Positions 25,179 to 34,034 are shown, numbered from the stretch's first letter. The stretch is DNA of 64,000 nucleotides from Afifella marina DSM 2698 (GCF_900102695.1 NZ_FMVW01000002.1:248001-312000); one strand, 5' to 3'. Translations and numbers: made by a program. Notes: generated by a model not told the origin, from the sequence alone.

Positions 25179-26630
25179 TCAATCGGAAATGACTTTGACC
25201 ATGCGGCCGGCGCCGATGGGTTCGTCGTCGGAGAGGCCGTTCAGGATACGGAAAAGCTCTTCGCCTCGTTCAACGCCCTTCATGCGGGTGGCGAGGCTCT
25301 GCACCGTGTCGCCGGGATTGGTGATGACGAGGTCGATCCTGAGCGGGCGCAGGCGCGCGACCTCCACCGGATCGAGGCGGTGGAAGCTTGCAAGCGTCTG
25401 AGACAAGGCCGCATCGATGTCGCCGGAACCGCCGCGCTGGGCAAAGATGAAGCGATAGATGGACCTGCCGAGCCGGATCGCACCGATGCGGAACTGCCAG
25501 TCGCCGGCGACGGCCGTGGCGACGGCGGCGGGAAGGCCGTTGACGGTGCGCGGCTCGATCGAGCCTTCTTCCAGGCCGTTGATCCAGCCGGAGGCGAGAT
25601 AGGATTCAGGGCTCTGGTTTTCTGGGGCTTTGACGCCGTCGAAGCGCATGGCCGTATCGCGGCCCGCGGCGGCGAGAACCGCCTCGCGCGTGTTTTCGAG
25701 GCGGTATTGCGGTGGCACCTTGAAGCTGATCGCGAGGCGCGGATGCAGGAATTCGCGGCCGCGCACGAAGCCTTCCGACGGATCGTCGCCATAGACGAGG
25801 CCGTCGATCGCCTTGAGATAGGGAATCCGGCCCTGTTCGCCGACGCCCGGCGCCCCGAACTGGCGGGCCGCCTTGATGACGAGGGCGCGCCGCTCCAGAG
25901 CCGCCGGATGCGAGGAGAGGAAGTTCTGTGCGTCGTCCTTCTCGCCGCTTGCCGAGCGGAAGGCCGCATAACGCTTCAATTTGTCGAGGAAACGGGAGGC
26001 CGCGAAGGGGTCGTAACCGGCGCGGCCGGCGATCTGCACCCCGGTTCTGTCGGCCTCGTTCTCCTGATCGCGCGAGAAGCTCGCGAGCGTCATACGCGAG
26101 TTGAGGCGCGCCGACTGGCCGGCCTTCGAATCGGAGAGGACGTCGGTTGCGACGCGTTCCACGAGCTCGCTCGTCTGTGCCTTCTGGGCGCGCGCGATGG
26201 CGTGCTTCAGGATGACATGCGCCATTTCGTGCGCCAGGACGGCGGCGACCTCGGCGCGGTCGTCGGCAAGGGCGAGCAGGCCTCGGGTGACATAGACATA
26301 GCCGCCGGGCAGCGCGAAGGCATTGGCGACGGGCGAATTCAGGATGGTGACGCGGTAGCTGCGGCCGGGCTCATCGGAGGCTTCGACGAGACGTTTGACG
26401 ATCTGCTCGGTCTCGCGCTGCACGTCGGGATCGCTGTAGACGCCGCCATATTGGGCGAGGACGCGCTGATGCTCACGCGCGCCGATGGCGCTTTCGGCCG
26501 GCGACACGGTCGGGCCCGGCTGAGGCAGAGCGGCCACCGGCTCGACACGGCCGAGCTGGCTCGGAGACGGTCCCAATTGGCAACCGCCGAGCAAGGCGAC
26601 GACGAACAGAGAGAGCAACGACCTGCGCAT
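25179..26630 (-). CDS. M48-family zinc metalloprotease lipoprotein
   Basis: 483 aa from the ATG at 26630; ATGs at 26642 and 26678 are in frame, but this one gives a compact lipoprotein signal, MRRSLLSLFVVALLGGCQLG, with lipobox LGGC. The zinc motif is HEMAHVILKH and the third ligand is in QENEADRTG. The C-terminal ~170 residues form a separate region ending with a LysM-like segment (LVITNPGDTVQSLATRMKG). Homologues (LoiP/YcaL/BepA type) degrade or assist assembly of outer-membrane proteins from the periplasmic side. It is convergent with rppH and monocistronic. Confidence 0.9.
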   Translation of the reverse strand: MRRSLLSLFVVALLGGCQLGPSPSQLGRVEPVAALPQPGPTVSPAESAIGAREHQRVLAQYGGVYSDPDVQRETEQIVKRLVEASDEPGRSYRVTILNSPVANAFALPGGYVYVTRGLLALADDRAEVAAVLAHEMAHVILKHAIARAQKAQTSELVERVATDVLSDSKAGQSARLNSRMTLASFSRDQENEADRTGVQIAGRAGYDPFAASRFLDKLKRYAAFRSASGEKDDAQNFLSSHPAALERRALVIKAARQFGAPGVGEQGRIPYLKAIDGLVYGDDPSEGFVRGREFLHPRLAISFKVPPQYRLENTREAVLAAAGRDTAMRFDGVKAPENQSPESYLASGWINGLEEGSIEPRTVNGLPAAVATAVAGDWQFRIGAIRLGRSIYRFIFAQRGGSGDIDAALSQTLASFHRLDPVEVARLRPLRIDLVITNPGDTVQSLATRMKGVERGEELFRILNGLSDDEPIGAGRMVKVISD

Positions 26631-26706
26631 ACCAACGCCCATGCGCGTCTTTCGGTCGCAAATCAAGCTCATGAACATCAGTCTTGGGGCCCTCTGTTGC
26701 GAAACC

Positions 26707-27558
26707 TCAGCGGTGTTGCAGCGCGTCCATCATTTCAAGCTGCGAGGACCTTCGCAGCAGAAGCATCGGGCCGCCTTTCTCATCGAGGAAGCCACGCAGA
26801 CGGACCGTCTTTCCGACGAGGCCCAGAAGTTGCTGCTCCCCGCCGAAGACCGCGACGTCCCGGCCGTCAATCTCCGCGGTGAAATCGTGCGACCAGTCGC
26901 GTCCGAAATTCAGATAGGTGCGATAAGGCCGGTCCCCAACAGAAATGATGGTCCCTTCCACTATGCCGTAGCGGCCATATTGTGACGAAAGCGCTTTCAC
27001 ATCCTTCGCCTGGCGCACCAGGCCCGGGGTTTTCCAGATGCCGCGGCCGGCTTTTCGCGCCTCTTCTTCCGCCGCGAAGAGACGTGTGGCGCAGGTCTCG
27101 CCGAGACCGTCCCCGGCAAAGGGAACCGCAACGGCAAGGCCTTGGCGGAGAAGCTCCTCCTGGAGGAAGGCGGCGTCACTGATGATCCAGACGGGGATGC
27201 GGTTCCAACGGTCGGGTTTTTCGGAGAGCGCCACCGCCCGCGCGGTGGACGAGGCCAGCAAATTGTTGATGGCGGCGAGCATCGCCGCGTCGGGCAGGCG
27301 CTCGTCGAGAAGCGAGGGGGGAGCGATGCCGGCGAGCGCGAAGCTCTTGGTTTGCGTGACGATGGTGCGCGGCTCTTCGGCATGCGCGGCGAAGAGGCTT
27401 TCGCCGCCTGAGAGCTTACAGATGTCCGCCCGCGCCGGCAGGGGCGAGGCGACGAGCGAGAGACAGAGAAGGGCGCCGCAGAATTGCGTGCGGCGTGCCC
27501 GGAAATTCAGGTGTCGCTCTCGCCTTGCGCGCGCTCCTCGGCCCGCCGCTGCCGCCAT
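26707..27558 (-). CDS. Secreted thermonuclease-like (SNase fold) protein
   Basis: 283 aa as read from the ATG at 27558; the start is uncertain because this ATG lies inside the upstream small gene. A hydrophobic signal, FCGALLCLSLVASPLPARAD, ends near residue 45. The SNase-like part has DRWNRIPVWI, FLQEELLRQGLAVAVPF and LFAAEEEARKAGRGIW, matching the thermonuclease family. The key Arg/Glu catalytic set is not clearly complete, so nuclease activity is unproven. The C-terminal ~90 residues (YGIVEGTIISVGDRPYRTYL) look like an OB-type domain. It is probably periplasmic. Confidence 0.72.
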   Translation of the reverse strand: MAAAAGRGARARRERHLNFRARRTQFCGALLCLSLVASPLPARADICKLSGGESLFAAHAEEPRTIVTQTKSFALAGIAPPSLLDERLPDAAMLAAINNLLASSTARAVALSEKPDRWNRIPVWIISDAAFLQEELLRQGLAVAVPFAGDGLGETCATRLFAAEEEARKAGRGIWKTPGLVRQAKDVKALSSQYGRYGIVEGTIISVGDRPYRTYLNFGRDWSHDFTAEIDGRDVAVFGGEQQLLGLVGKTVRLRGFLDEKGGPMLLLRRSSQLEMMDALQHR

Positions 27559-27713
27559 GGATGCCCCCAGAAATCATAGGCCGCCATCGCCACCACAACG
27601 GCGAGGACGATGACGAGGTCCGGCTCGCGGACCCACCAGGCGATGATGAAGAGGAAGAGGGCAAAGCCCGCAAGTGCCACGAAGGCCAGGATGCCGTTGC
27701 TCCAATCGCTCAT
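27507..27713 (-). CDS. Small two-helix membrane protein, unknown function
   Basis: 68 aa with two hydrophobic segments: GILAFVALAGFALFLFIIAW (residues ~7-26) and LVIVLAVVVAMAAYDFW (~33-49). A charged tail follows. The ATG overlaps the stop of the amidase by 4 bp, so it is translationally coupled. It also overlaps the 5' end of the SNase-like gene. I recognise no family. Confidence 0.65.
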   Translation of the reverse strand: MSDWSNGILAFVALAGFALFLFIIAWWVREPDLVIVLAVVVAMAAYDFWGHPWRQRRAEERAQGESDT

Positions 27714-29062
27714 GGGCGGTCCTCCGGCTCCGGCGACGCGGCGACATGGTTCATCAGCCAGCGCGCCGTGCGCAGAAGGCGCCCTTCCTGGCCGCGGGCG
27801 CCGACGATCTGGATGCCGAGTGGCATGCCGTTCGCCCCGTTGGCCAGCGGCAGGCTGAGCGCCGGCACGCCGCAGAGCGACCAGATGGTGTTGAAGACGG
27901 GGTCGCCGGTCGTCGTCAGATCCGCAGGCGCCTCGCCGGGCGCGGCCGGCGTCAGGATGGCGTCATAGCGGGTAAAGACGCGGTCGAGCCCGGCATTGAG
28001 GATGTTGCGCCAGTCGAGAGCGGCGAGATAGTCGACGGCCTTGATCTCACGGCCTTCTTCGATGGCGTCCTGCATGTGCCGGCTGAGCTGATCCCAGCCG
28101 CGTTCGGCCCAGGGGCGGAGATTGCGTGCAAAGCCCGCCATCATCAGGCGGCGATGGGCGGGATGGGCGTTGGCGAAGGCGGCGGGAAGCTCCACCTCGT
28201 CGCATTGGTCACCGAGAAGACCGGCGAGCTCCTGCATGGCGCCCTGCATGTCGGCATCCGCCTTGTCCCAGACGGGCGTCTTGATGAAGGCGAATTGCGG
28301 CTTCACCGGAGGCGTGCTGCGCGCCATCTCAAGAAGCCGGTCGCGGGCGATCGGATGCGTGTCGTGGTCGCCGGCATCGTAGCCCTGCAGCACCTCGGCG
28401 AGGAGGGCCGCATCTTCCACCGAACGGCCGAAGACGCCGATCGTGTCGAGCGGCTCCGATTGCACGATGAGGCCGGTGCGGGGGATGACACCGTGGCCCG
28501 GCTTGAAGCCGACGACGCCGCAATAAGACGCCGGGCGCAGCATCGAGCCGTTGGTCTGCGTGCCGACCGAGAGCGGCACCATGCCGGCGGCGACGGACGC
28601 GGCGGAGCCGGCCGACGAGCCGCCGGGCGTGCGCGTCGTATCATGCGGATTGCGGGTCTTCGTCGGAGCGAAATAGGCGAGCTCGGTCGTCGTCGTCTTG
28701 CCGAAGAGGATCGCGCCTTCCGCCCGCAATTTCGCGGCGACGAAGGCATCCTGGCGCGGGCGGCGTCCGGCATCGAGCACGGTGCCGTTTTCCGTCGGCA
28801 TATCGGCGGTGTCGATGATGTCTTTGAGCCCGACGGGAAGGCCGTGCAGGCGGCCGATCGGCTTTCCGGCCTTGCGCCAATCGTCGAGACGCTGCGCCTG
28901 GGCGAGGACATGGTCGGCATCGAGAAAGGCGAAGGCTTCGATCTCGCCTTCCTTCTCCGCGACGCGCGTCAGACAGGCCTCGGCGACGGCAAGCGCGCTG
29001 ATCTCGCCGCGGGCAAGGCGGTCGCGCAATTCGCAGGCATCCAAGGTTCGTTCGGCCGTCAT
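27710..29062 (-). CDS. Amidase-signature family enzyme
   Basis: 450 aa. The Ser-cisSer-Lys triad is visible: Lys in LFGKTTTTELAYF, cis-Ser in GGSSAGSAASVAAG and the nucleophilic Ser in GTQTNGSMLRPASYCGVVG. LPVGLKDIIDTADM is also typical. Such enzymes hydrolyse amides (amino acid amides, urea derivatives, carbamates); GatA itself is encoded in a gatCAB context and this is not. It follows the TRAP permease by 18 bp on the same strand, so the transporter may import its amide substrate. Confidence 0.85.
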   Translation of the reverse strand: MTAERTLDACELRDRLARGEISALAVAEACLTRVAEKEGEIEAFAFLDADHVLAQAQRLDDWRKAGKPIGRLHGLPVGLKDIIDTADMPTENGTVLDAGRRPRQDAFVAAKLRAEGAILFGKTTTTELAYFAPTKTRNPHDTTRTPGGSSAGSAASVAAGMVPLSVGTQTNGSMLRPASYCGVVGFKPGHGVIPRTGLIVQSEPLDTIGVFGRSVEDAALLAEVLQGYDAGDHDTHPIARDRLLEMARSTPPVKPQFAFIKTPVWDKADADMQGAMQELAGLLGDQCDEVELPAAFANAHPAHRRLMMAGFARNLRPWAERGWDQLSRHMQDAIEEGREIKAVDYLAALDWRNILNAGLDRVFTRYDAILTPAAPGEAPADLTTTGDPVFNTIWSLCGVPALSLPLANGANGMPLGIQIVGARGQEGRLLRTARWLMNHVAASPEPEDRP

Positions 29063-29080
29063 CTCGCTCTCTCCATTCGC

Positions 29081-30502
29081 TCACCGTCCGTAAACGAGAT
29101 TCGGTAGCCAGTAGACCACCCCCGGGAAGATGTAGATGAGCGCCATGGCGAGGATGACCATGCCGAGAAAGGGCATGCAACCCTTGAAGATCTCGACGAG
29201 CTGCACGTGCGGCGGCGCGATGCCCTTGAGGTAATAGGCCGACATCGCCATCGGCGGGGTGAGGAAGGAGGTCTGCAGGTTGAGCGCGACGAGAATGCCG
29301 AAGAACAGGGGATCGATGCCGAAATGCGGCAGGAGCGGCAGGAAGATCGGCACGAAGATGATGATGATCTCCGACCATTCGAGCGGCCAGCCGAGCAGGA
29401 AGATGATGATCTGGGCGAGGATCAGAAATACGATCGGCGAGATGTCGAGGCCGGTGACGAAATCGGAGATGACCTGTTCGCCGCCGAGATAGGAAAAGAC
29501 CGACGAGAAGGTCCAGGAGCCGACGAAGAGCCAGCACACCATCGCCGAGGTTCTGACCGTCAGATAGACGGATTCCTGCAGCCGCTGCCAGGTGAGGGCG
29601 CGGTAGGCGAGCGCCAGGATGAGACCGCCGAGAGCGCCGACGGCGGCGGCTTCCGACGGTGTCGCAAGGCCGAAGAGGATGGCGCCGAGCACGGAGAGGA
29701 TGAGGATCGCCAGCGGGAAGAACGAGGTGATCAAAAGCCATAACAGGGCGAAGCCCGAGACCTGCGTTTCTTCCGTTTCCGGCGGCCGGGGCGCGATCTT
29801 CGGATTGAGCCAGGCGCGGCCGACGACGTAGACGACGTAGAGGCCGGCGAGCAGGAGGCCGGGCAGGAGGGCGCCGGCATAAAGGCGGACGATGGAGACG
29901 CCCGAGGTCGCCGCATAGACGATCAGCATGATCGAGGGCGGGATGAGGATGCCGAGCGTGCCGCCGGCGCAGATGACGCCTGAGGCGAAGCTCGTATTGT
30001 AACGGGCGTTGAGCATCGCCGGGAAGGCGAGAAGGCCCATCAACGTGACGACGGCGCCGACGATGCCGGTGGCGGTGGCGAAGAGCGCGCAGGTGATGAG
30101 GGCGGCCACGGCCATCGAGCCCGGGATGCGCTTGGCCGCGATCTGCAGCGTGGAGAAGAGGCGGTCGACGATATTGGCGCGCTCCACCACGTAGCCCATG
30201 AAGAGGAAGAGGGGCACGGCGGTCAAAACGTCGTTCGACATGACCGAATAGGTCTGATTGACGAAGAGATCGAAGATGCGGTTGTTGAAGAAGCCGCTGA
30301 GCCAGGTCTCGATGCGCGTCCACAGATCGGCCCCGTCGGTGATGGCCCGCTCGTAGAGGCGCCATTGCCGGTCGGCGTCGAAATAGGCGTAGTAGCCAAA
30401 GCCCACACCGAGCGCCATCAAGGTGAAGGCGATCGGAAAGCCCAGCATGATGGTGAAGATGAAGATGCCGAGCATCGCCACGGCGATTTGCGGATCGGTC
30501 AT
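29081..30502 (-). CDS. dctM: TRAP transporter large permease (DctM/FcbT3-like)
   Basis: 473 aa, many transmembrane helices. Typical segments are MLGIFIFTIMLGFPIAFTLM at the start, AVPLFLFMGYVVERANIVD, ATGIVGAVVTLMGLLAFPAM and GGTLGILIPPSIMLIVYA. The length and sequence fit the mannitol/chloroaromatic-type (FcbT) branch, which is longer than DctM of C4-dicarboxylate systems. It is the ion-coupled membrane component and overlaps dctQ by 4 bp. Confidence 0.92.
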   Translation of the reverse strand: MTDPQIAVAMLGIFIFTIMLGFPIAFTLMALGVGFGYYAYFDADRQWRLYERAITDGADLWTRIETWLSGFFNNRIFDLFVNQTYSVMSNDVLTAVPLFLFMGYVVERANIVDRLFSTLQIAAKRIPGSMAVAALITCALFATATGIVGAVVTLMGLLAFPAMLNARYNTSFASGVICAGGTLGILIPPSIMLIVYAATSGVSIVRLYAGALLPGLLLAGLYVVYVVGRAWLNPKIAPRPPETEETQVSGFALLWLLITSFFPLAILILSVLGAILFGLATPSEAAAVGALGGLILALAYRALTWQRLQESVYLTVRTSAMVCWLFVGSWTFSSVFSYLGGEQVISDFVTGLDISPIVFLILAQIIIFLLGWPLEWSEIIIIFVPIFLPLLPHFGIDPLFFGILVALNLQTSFLTPPMAMSAYYLKGIAPPHVQLVEIFKGCMPFLGMVILAMALIYIFPGVVYWLPNLVYGR

Positions 30503-31218
30503 CTTTCGCCCTTCGTGCCGGGACCTTTGGGTCGCTCAACGGGCCCGCCATCGTCGCGTTCGTCGCGATGGATGGGGCGGTCGCGGTGGAAGATATTGCG
30601 GGTCTGGCCGGCCGGCAGGACGATGTCGATCGCCTCGCCGCCATGGTGGAGGATGTCGCGCTCATGCTCCTTGATGAGCTGCTCTTCGAGCTCCTCCACA
30701 TCGCTTTCGTGTTGCGGCCAGGCGCCCCTTCGGATGCACAGAATGCAGCGGAAGACCTGGGCGATGCCTTGCTGGAAGAGCAGGATACCGGCGGCGACGA
30801 TGATGAGTTTAAACTGGAAGATCGGCACGTTGGCCGGGCTCATCACGCTCACTTCCATGTAGCGGAGCGAGCGCGAGGCGTATTTCCAGCCGGCGAAGAT
30901 GAGGGCGAGAATGCCCGGAAAGAAGAACAGGAAATAGAGAACGAGCTCGACGATCGCCTGGGTGCGGGGCCGCCACAGCCGATAGACGACATCGCCGCGC
31001 ACATGGCCGTCGCGCGACAGGGTGTAGGCGCCGCCCATCATGAAGAGCGCGCCGTACATCATGTAGGAAATGTCGAAGGCCCAGCTCGTCGGGGCCCCGA
31101 GCGCATAGCGCACGAAGACTTCGTAGCCGACGCCGAAGGTCATGACGAGGATCGACCAGGCAAAGGCCTTGCCGAACCAGGCGGAGACCCTGTCGGCGAA
31201 ACGGATATAGGCTTCCAT
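30499..31218 (-). CDS. dctQ: TRAP transporter small permease (DctQ/FcbT2-like)
   Basis: 239 aa with four helices; FAWSILVMTFGVGYEVFVRY and LGAPTSWAFDISYMMYGALF are typical of the FcbT2 branch. It has a long charged C-terminal tail (residues ~190-239; ESDVEELEEQLIKEHERDIL), beyond the usual DctQ length. It forms the membrane complex with DctM. Confidence 0.9.
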   Translation of the reverse strand: MEAYIRFADRVSAWFGKAFAWSILVMTFGVGYEVFVRYALGAPTSWAFDISYMMYGALFMMGGAYTLSRDGHVRGDVVYRLWRPRTQAIVELVLYFLFFFPGILALIFAGWKYASRSLRYMEVSVMSPANVPIFQFKLIIVAAGILLFQQGIAQVFRCILCIRRGAWPQHESDVEELEEQLIKEHERDILHHGGEAIDIVLPAGQTRNIFHRDRPIHRDERDDGGPVERPKGPGTKGER

Positions 31219-31257
31219 CGGAAAACCGCTCGGGCTCGGGCTTGGGATCGGGGAGGA

Positions 31258-31280
31258 GGCGGGGGCCGAAAACCCCCGCC
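31258..31280 (-). terminator. Intercistronic terminator/attenuator between dctP and dctQM
   Basis: GGCGGGGG (31258-31265) and CCCCCGCC (31273-31280) form a perfect 8-bp stem, placed just after the dctP stop on the minus strand. On the minus strand the four T residues lie in the loop, so it may be a partial terminator or a 3'-end stabiliser. Either would let the binding protein be made in excess of the permease. Confidence 0.55.
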
Positions 31281-31288
31281 GGAGGGTC

Positions 31289-32422
31289 TCAGAAGCCGAG
31301 CTTGCCGGGGAAGTAATGCTCGTAGGCGAGCTTGTAATTCGCCTGGTTCATCAGGCTGTAGAAGGCGACGCGCTCCGACCAGGCTTTCTGACTGTCGACC
31401 ACCTTGGCGAAGAACTCGTCCTGCATCAGGCCTTCGAGGACGGTGTCCCAGGATTCAAGCTGGGCGGCCATGATGGCGTCCGGCGTGCGCGAGACGGTGA
31501 CGCCGTCTTCGTTGATCAGGCCCTGCAGATCCTTCGAATACTGATCCATGGCGAGGCCGTAATTGGCGGTGTTCGCCGCCTCCGCCCCGTATTCCAGGAT
31601 CGCCTGGAGATCGGGATCGAGGGAATCGAAGAGATCCTTGTTGAAGGCGATTTCGAAGAACTCCGCCGCCTGGTGATAGGAGCCGAGCATGTAGTTCTTC
31701 GACACGTCCTGGGCGCCGAAGCGGCGGTCGGAGGTCGGGTTGTTGAACTCGAAGGCCTCGATGACCCCGCGCTCCAGCGCCGGCACGATTTCACCGCCCG
31801 GAAGCTGCGTCACCGACAGGCCCATGCCCTGCATGATGTCCGTGGCGAGGCCGACGGTGCGGTATTTGAGGCCCTTCATCTGATCGACGGAGGTGATCTG
31901 CTGGTTGAACCAGCCGAGCGGCTGGGTCGGCATCGGCAGGGCGAAGAAGCCGACGATATTGAGGCCGAGGACGTCCTGGACGAGCTCGCGGTAAAGGTCC
32001 TTGCCGCCGCCGAAATGGATCCAGGCGAGGATTTGCGACGCGTCGGCCCCGAAGACCGGGCCGGTGCCGAAGAGGGAGGCGGCCTTGTTCTTGCCGTACC
32101 AATAGGCCGTCACGGTGTGGGTGGCATCGATGACGCCGTCGGCGACGGCATCCTGCACCTGGAAGGCCTGGACCACGGCACCCGCCGGCAGAAGATCGAT
32201 CTTGAGCCGTCCGCCCGACATCGCCTCGACGCGGTCGGCATATTGCTTCGCCATGTCCTGGAAGACGTCCGAGGCGGGCCAGGACGACTGCATCTTCAAG
32301 GTCTGCGTGCCCTGGGCAGAGACGATGGCCGGAGCGGCAAGCGCGCCTGCCGCACTCCCCGCGGCCAGGGTTCCGGCTTTCAAGAAAGATCGGCGCGATA
32401 CGGGCGTTTTGTTCTCAGACAT
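31289..32422 (-). CDS. dctP: TRAP transporter solute-binding protein (DctP/FcbT1-like), Tat-exported
   Basis: 377 aa. The N-terminus carries a twin-arginine signal, VSRRSFLKAGTLAAGSAAG, with cleavage near SAQG. TLKMQSSWPASDVFQDMAKQ and VDAT-like IDATHTVTAYWYGKN fit the mannitol/chloroaromatic TRAP binding proteins, which often bind ketoacids or aromatic acids. The specificity Arg and Glu cannot be assigned with confidence. It is first gene of the dctP-dctQ-dctM-amidase-small membrane protein operon. Confidence 0.92.
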   Translation of the reverse strand: MSENKTPVSRRSFLKAGTLAAGSAAGALAAPAIVSAQGTQTLKMQSSWPASDVFQDMAKQYADRVEAMSGGRLKIDLLPAGAVVQAFQVQDAVADGVIDATHTVTAYWYGKNKAASLFGTGPVFGADASQILAWIHFGGGKDLYRELVQDVLGLNIVGFFALPMPTQPLGWFNQQITSVDQMKGLKYRTVGLATDIMQGMGLSVTQLPGGEIVPALERGVIEAFEFNNPTSDRRFGAQDVSKNYMLGSYHQAAEFFEIAFNKDLFDSLDPDLQAILEYGAEAANTANYGLAMDQYSKDLQGLINEDGVTVSRTPDAIMAAQLESWDTVLEGLMQDEFFAKVVDSQKAWSERVAFYSLMNQANYKLAYEHYFPGKLGF

Positions 32423-32861
32423 GTTTCCTCCCGGATGTCGTTTCCGGCTTTTGTCGCCGGTCTTTTGCTTGCCGGCATATCTGAGCCTGGAAAACGCCGG
32501 AGTTCAAGTAGAAGACTTGAACGAATGTAGAAAGACGATGTCACGGGGCGGTGAAAAGCAGATTCTGAGGCTAAAAATCGCGGCCGGGATTTCTTGGAAA
32601 ACTGACGGTTTCTTTAATTCGTAAAGTAATTAACTTCGGATGTCGCCGGGGGAGATGCCTGAGTGCTGTGGAGGCGAGGTGGGCCGATGCGAGGGCCGCG
32701 CAGATCAGGTGGCGCGACAGAAGACGGGGCGCGACAGAAGATGGGGCCCGACAGAAGACGAAGCCCGCGGGGCTTGTTCGCTCTTCCGCGAGACGGTAGA
32801 TAGCAGGAGCTTGGCGCCTGTGCCCGTCGGCCGCGTGCCGGGGCTCGGGTGCAATCGATCA
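32423..32861. other. Gene-free segment between dctP and tRNA-Arg
   Basis: No gene is supported. The dctP side (32423-32640) is the promoter/leader region of that operon and contains AT-rich patches around 32570-32640. A 17-bp triplicated repeat lies at 32711-32761. The remainder is featureless GC-rich sequence. Confidence 0.6.
32711..32761. repeat. 17-bp tandem repeat, three units
   Basis: Units begin at 32711, 32728 and 32745 and share GGCGCGACAGAAGACGG with one to three changes. The tract ends 100 bp before tRNA-Arg. Confidence 0.85.
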
Positions 32862-32938
32862 GGCCCCGTAGCTCAGCAGGATAGAGCATCGGATTCCTAA
32901 TCCGAGGGTCACAGGTTCGAATCCTGTCGGGGTCACCA
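32862..32938 (+). tRNA. tRNA-Arg (CCT anticodon)
   Basis: The acceptor GGCCCCG pairs with CGGGGTC (one G-U pair). The D-arm is GCTC...GAGC, the anticodon loop TTCCTAA gives anticodon CCT between TCGGA and TCCGA, and the T-arm is ACAGG-TTCGAAT-CCTGT. CCA is encoded at 32936-32938. It reads AGG codons. A toxin-antitoxin module begins 200 bp downstream. Confidence 0.96.
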
Positions 32939-33082
32939 TTTTTTCCCAAAATTCCATCCGCGACGGTTGTCGTGTGCGCATTCTTTTTGCGTCACGTGCC
33001 TTTGGCGCGGCTGTCCCCGCTTCGAGAAGGTCGGGAGCTGCTGGGTCTGGCCTCGGATCACATTGCGTCGTCCCGCTTGATC

Positions 33083-33119
33083 GCGGCAAGGTGCCGACAT
33101 ATTTTCGGCAAGTTGCCGC
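33083..33119 (+). promoter_or_regulatory. 37-bp dyad upstream of the Xre/RES module, probable operator
   Basis: Outer arms GCGGCAA (33083-33089) and TTGCCGC (33113-33119) and inner arms TGCCGA (33092-33097) and TCGGCA (33105-33110) are both perfect inverted repeats about the same centre, base 33101. The dyad ends 19 bp before the antitoxin ATG. A binding site for the HTH antitoxin is the likely meaning. Confidence 0.65.
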
Positions 33120-33138
33120 TTACGGCGCGAGGTGCCGC

Positions 33139-33573
33139 ATGTCGATGTTGGTGGAGGAGGTTGCCCGCAAGCTCGGAGGGCCGTCCGTCCTCGGCGGCGC
33201 GGTCCGCACGCAGGCGGAGCTGGCACGCGCGGTTGAGAACCGCCTGCCGCTCGCGGCCTTGAAGGGGCTGGCAGAGGCCGGGCTGAGCGAGCAGGAGATC
33301 GATCGCTTCGTTCTTCCGCAGCGCACGCGACGCCATCGCAGCGAGAAGAAGCAGAAGCTGACCGTCGAGGAATCGGACCGCGCGGTGCGGCTGCTGCGTC
33401 TGCAAACTCTCGCAGAAGAGACATTCGGCGACAGGCAAAAGGCCCATATCTGGCTTCGCCGGCCGCTTGCGGAGCTCCACGGCGAAACGCCGCTCGTCGT
33501 TGCGCAGACGGACGCCGGCGCGCGCGTCATCGAGACGGTTCTCGGCAAGATCGCCTGGGGTGCGGCGGCGTAA
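33139..33573 (+). CDS. Xre/MbcA/ParS-type antitoxin of a RES toxin system
   Basis: 144 aa from the ATG at 33139; in-frame upstream sequence crosses the dyad and is unlikely to be coding. The N-terminal half (KLGGPSVLGGAVRTQAELAR; LAALKGLAEAGLSEQEID) is the HTH region. The C-terminal half is the DUF2384 toxin-binding domain (RLLRLQTLAEETFGDRQKAH; WLRRPLAELHGETPL; LGKIAWG). It overlaps the toxin by 1 bp (TAATG). It neutralises the RES toxin and should repress its own operon. Confidence 0.9.
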   Translation: MSMLVEEVARKLGGPSVLGGAVRTQAELARAVENRLPLAALKGLAEAGLSEQEIDRFVLPQRTRRHRSEKKQKLTVEESDRAVRLLRLQTLAEETFGDRQKAHIWLRRPLAELHGETPLVVAQTDAGARVIETVLGKIAWGAAA

Positions 33574-34034
33574 TGCTGCTGTGGCGACTGTCGGGCGAAC
33601 GTTACGCGCAGGCTTTCGACGGGGGATACGGCCTCCTCTTCGACGGACGATGGAACAGCGTCGGCCATGCCGTGACCTACTCCGCCACCTCTCCATCGCT
33701 CTGCGTATTGGAGAAGCTCGTCCATGTCGAAGATCCAGCCTTGCTGCCAAAGCTGGCGATGGTGCGCTACGAGGCGCCCGACGACATGCCCGCGGAGACC
33801 GTCGATCTCGGCGAGATGCCGCCCGACTGGCGGCGCCGGGAGAGCTGGACGCAAGAGCGCGGCGATATCTGGCATCGCACGCTGGCGGCTCCGCTTCTGA
33901 AAGTGCCCTCCGCGATCGTGCCGATCGAGGGATCGCCGGACGTGAACGTTCTCATCAATCACCGGCATCCGGCGGCCTCAGAAATCAAGGTGATCGGCTT
34001 TGAGCCGTTCGTGCTCGATGTGCGCCTGTTCTGA
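33573..34034 (+). CDS. RES-domain toxin (NAD+ phosphorylase family)
   Basis: 153 aa. LWRLSGERYAQAFDGGYGLL with GRWNSVGHAVTYSATSPSLC is the RES signature: a conserved Arg near the N-terminus, then GxRWNxxGxxxxY and a serine-containing helix, and a Glu in CVLEKLVHV. Members degrade NAD+ by phosphorolysis and arrest growth when unopposed. It is translationally coupled to the antitoxin and convergent with the tautomerase gene. Confidence 0.9.
   Translation: MLLWRLSGERYAQAFDGGYGLLFDGRWNSVGHAVTYSATSPSLCVLEKLVHVEDPALLPKLAMVRYEAPDDMPAETVDLGEMPPDWRRRESWTQERGDIWHRTLAAPLLKVPSAIVPIEGSPDVNVLINHRHPAASEIKVIGFEPFVLDVRLF

Noticed and set aside
28641-30701. 686-codon frame overlapping dctM and the amidase on the same strand
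   Set aside because: The translation is rich in Arg/Ser/Pro with no domain, while the other frame encodes well-conserved DctM and amidase proteins.
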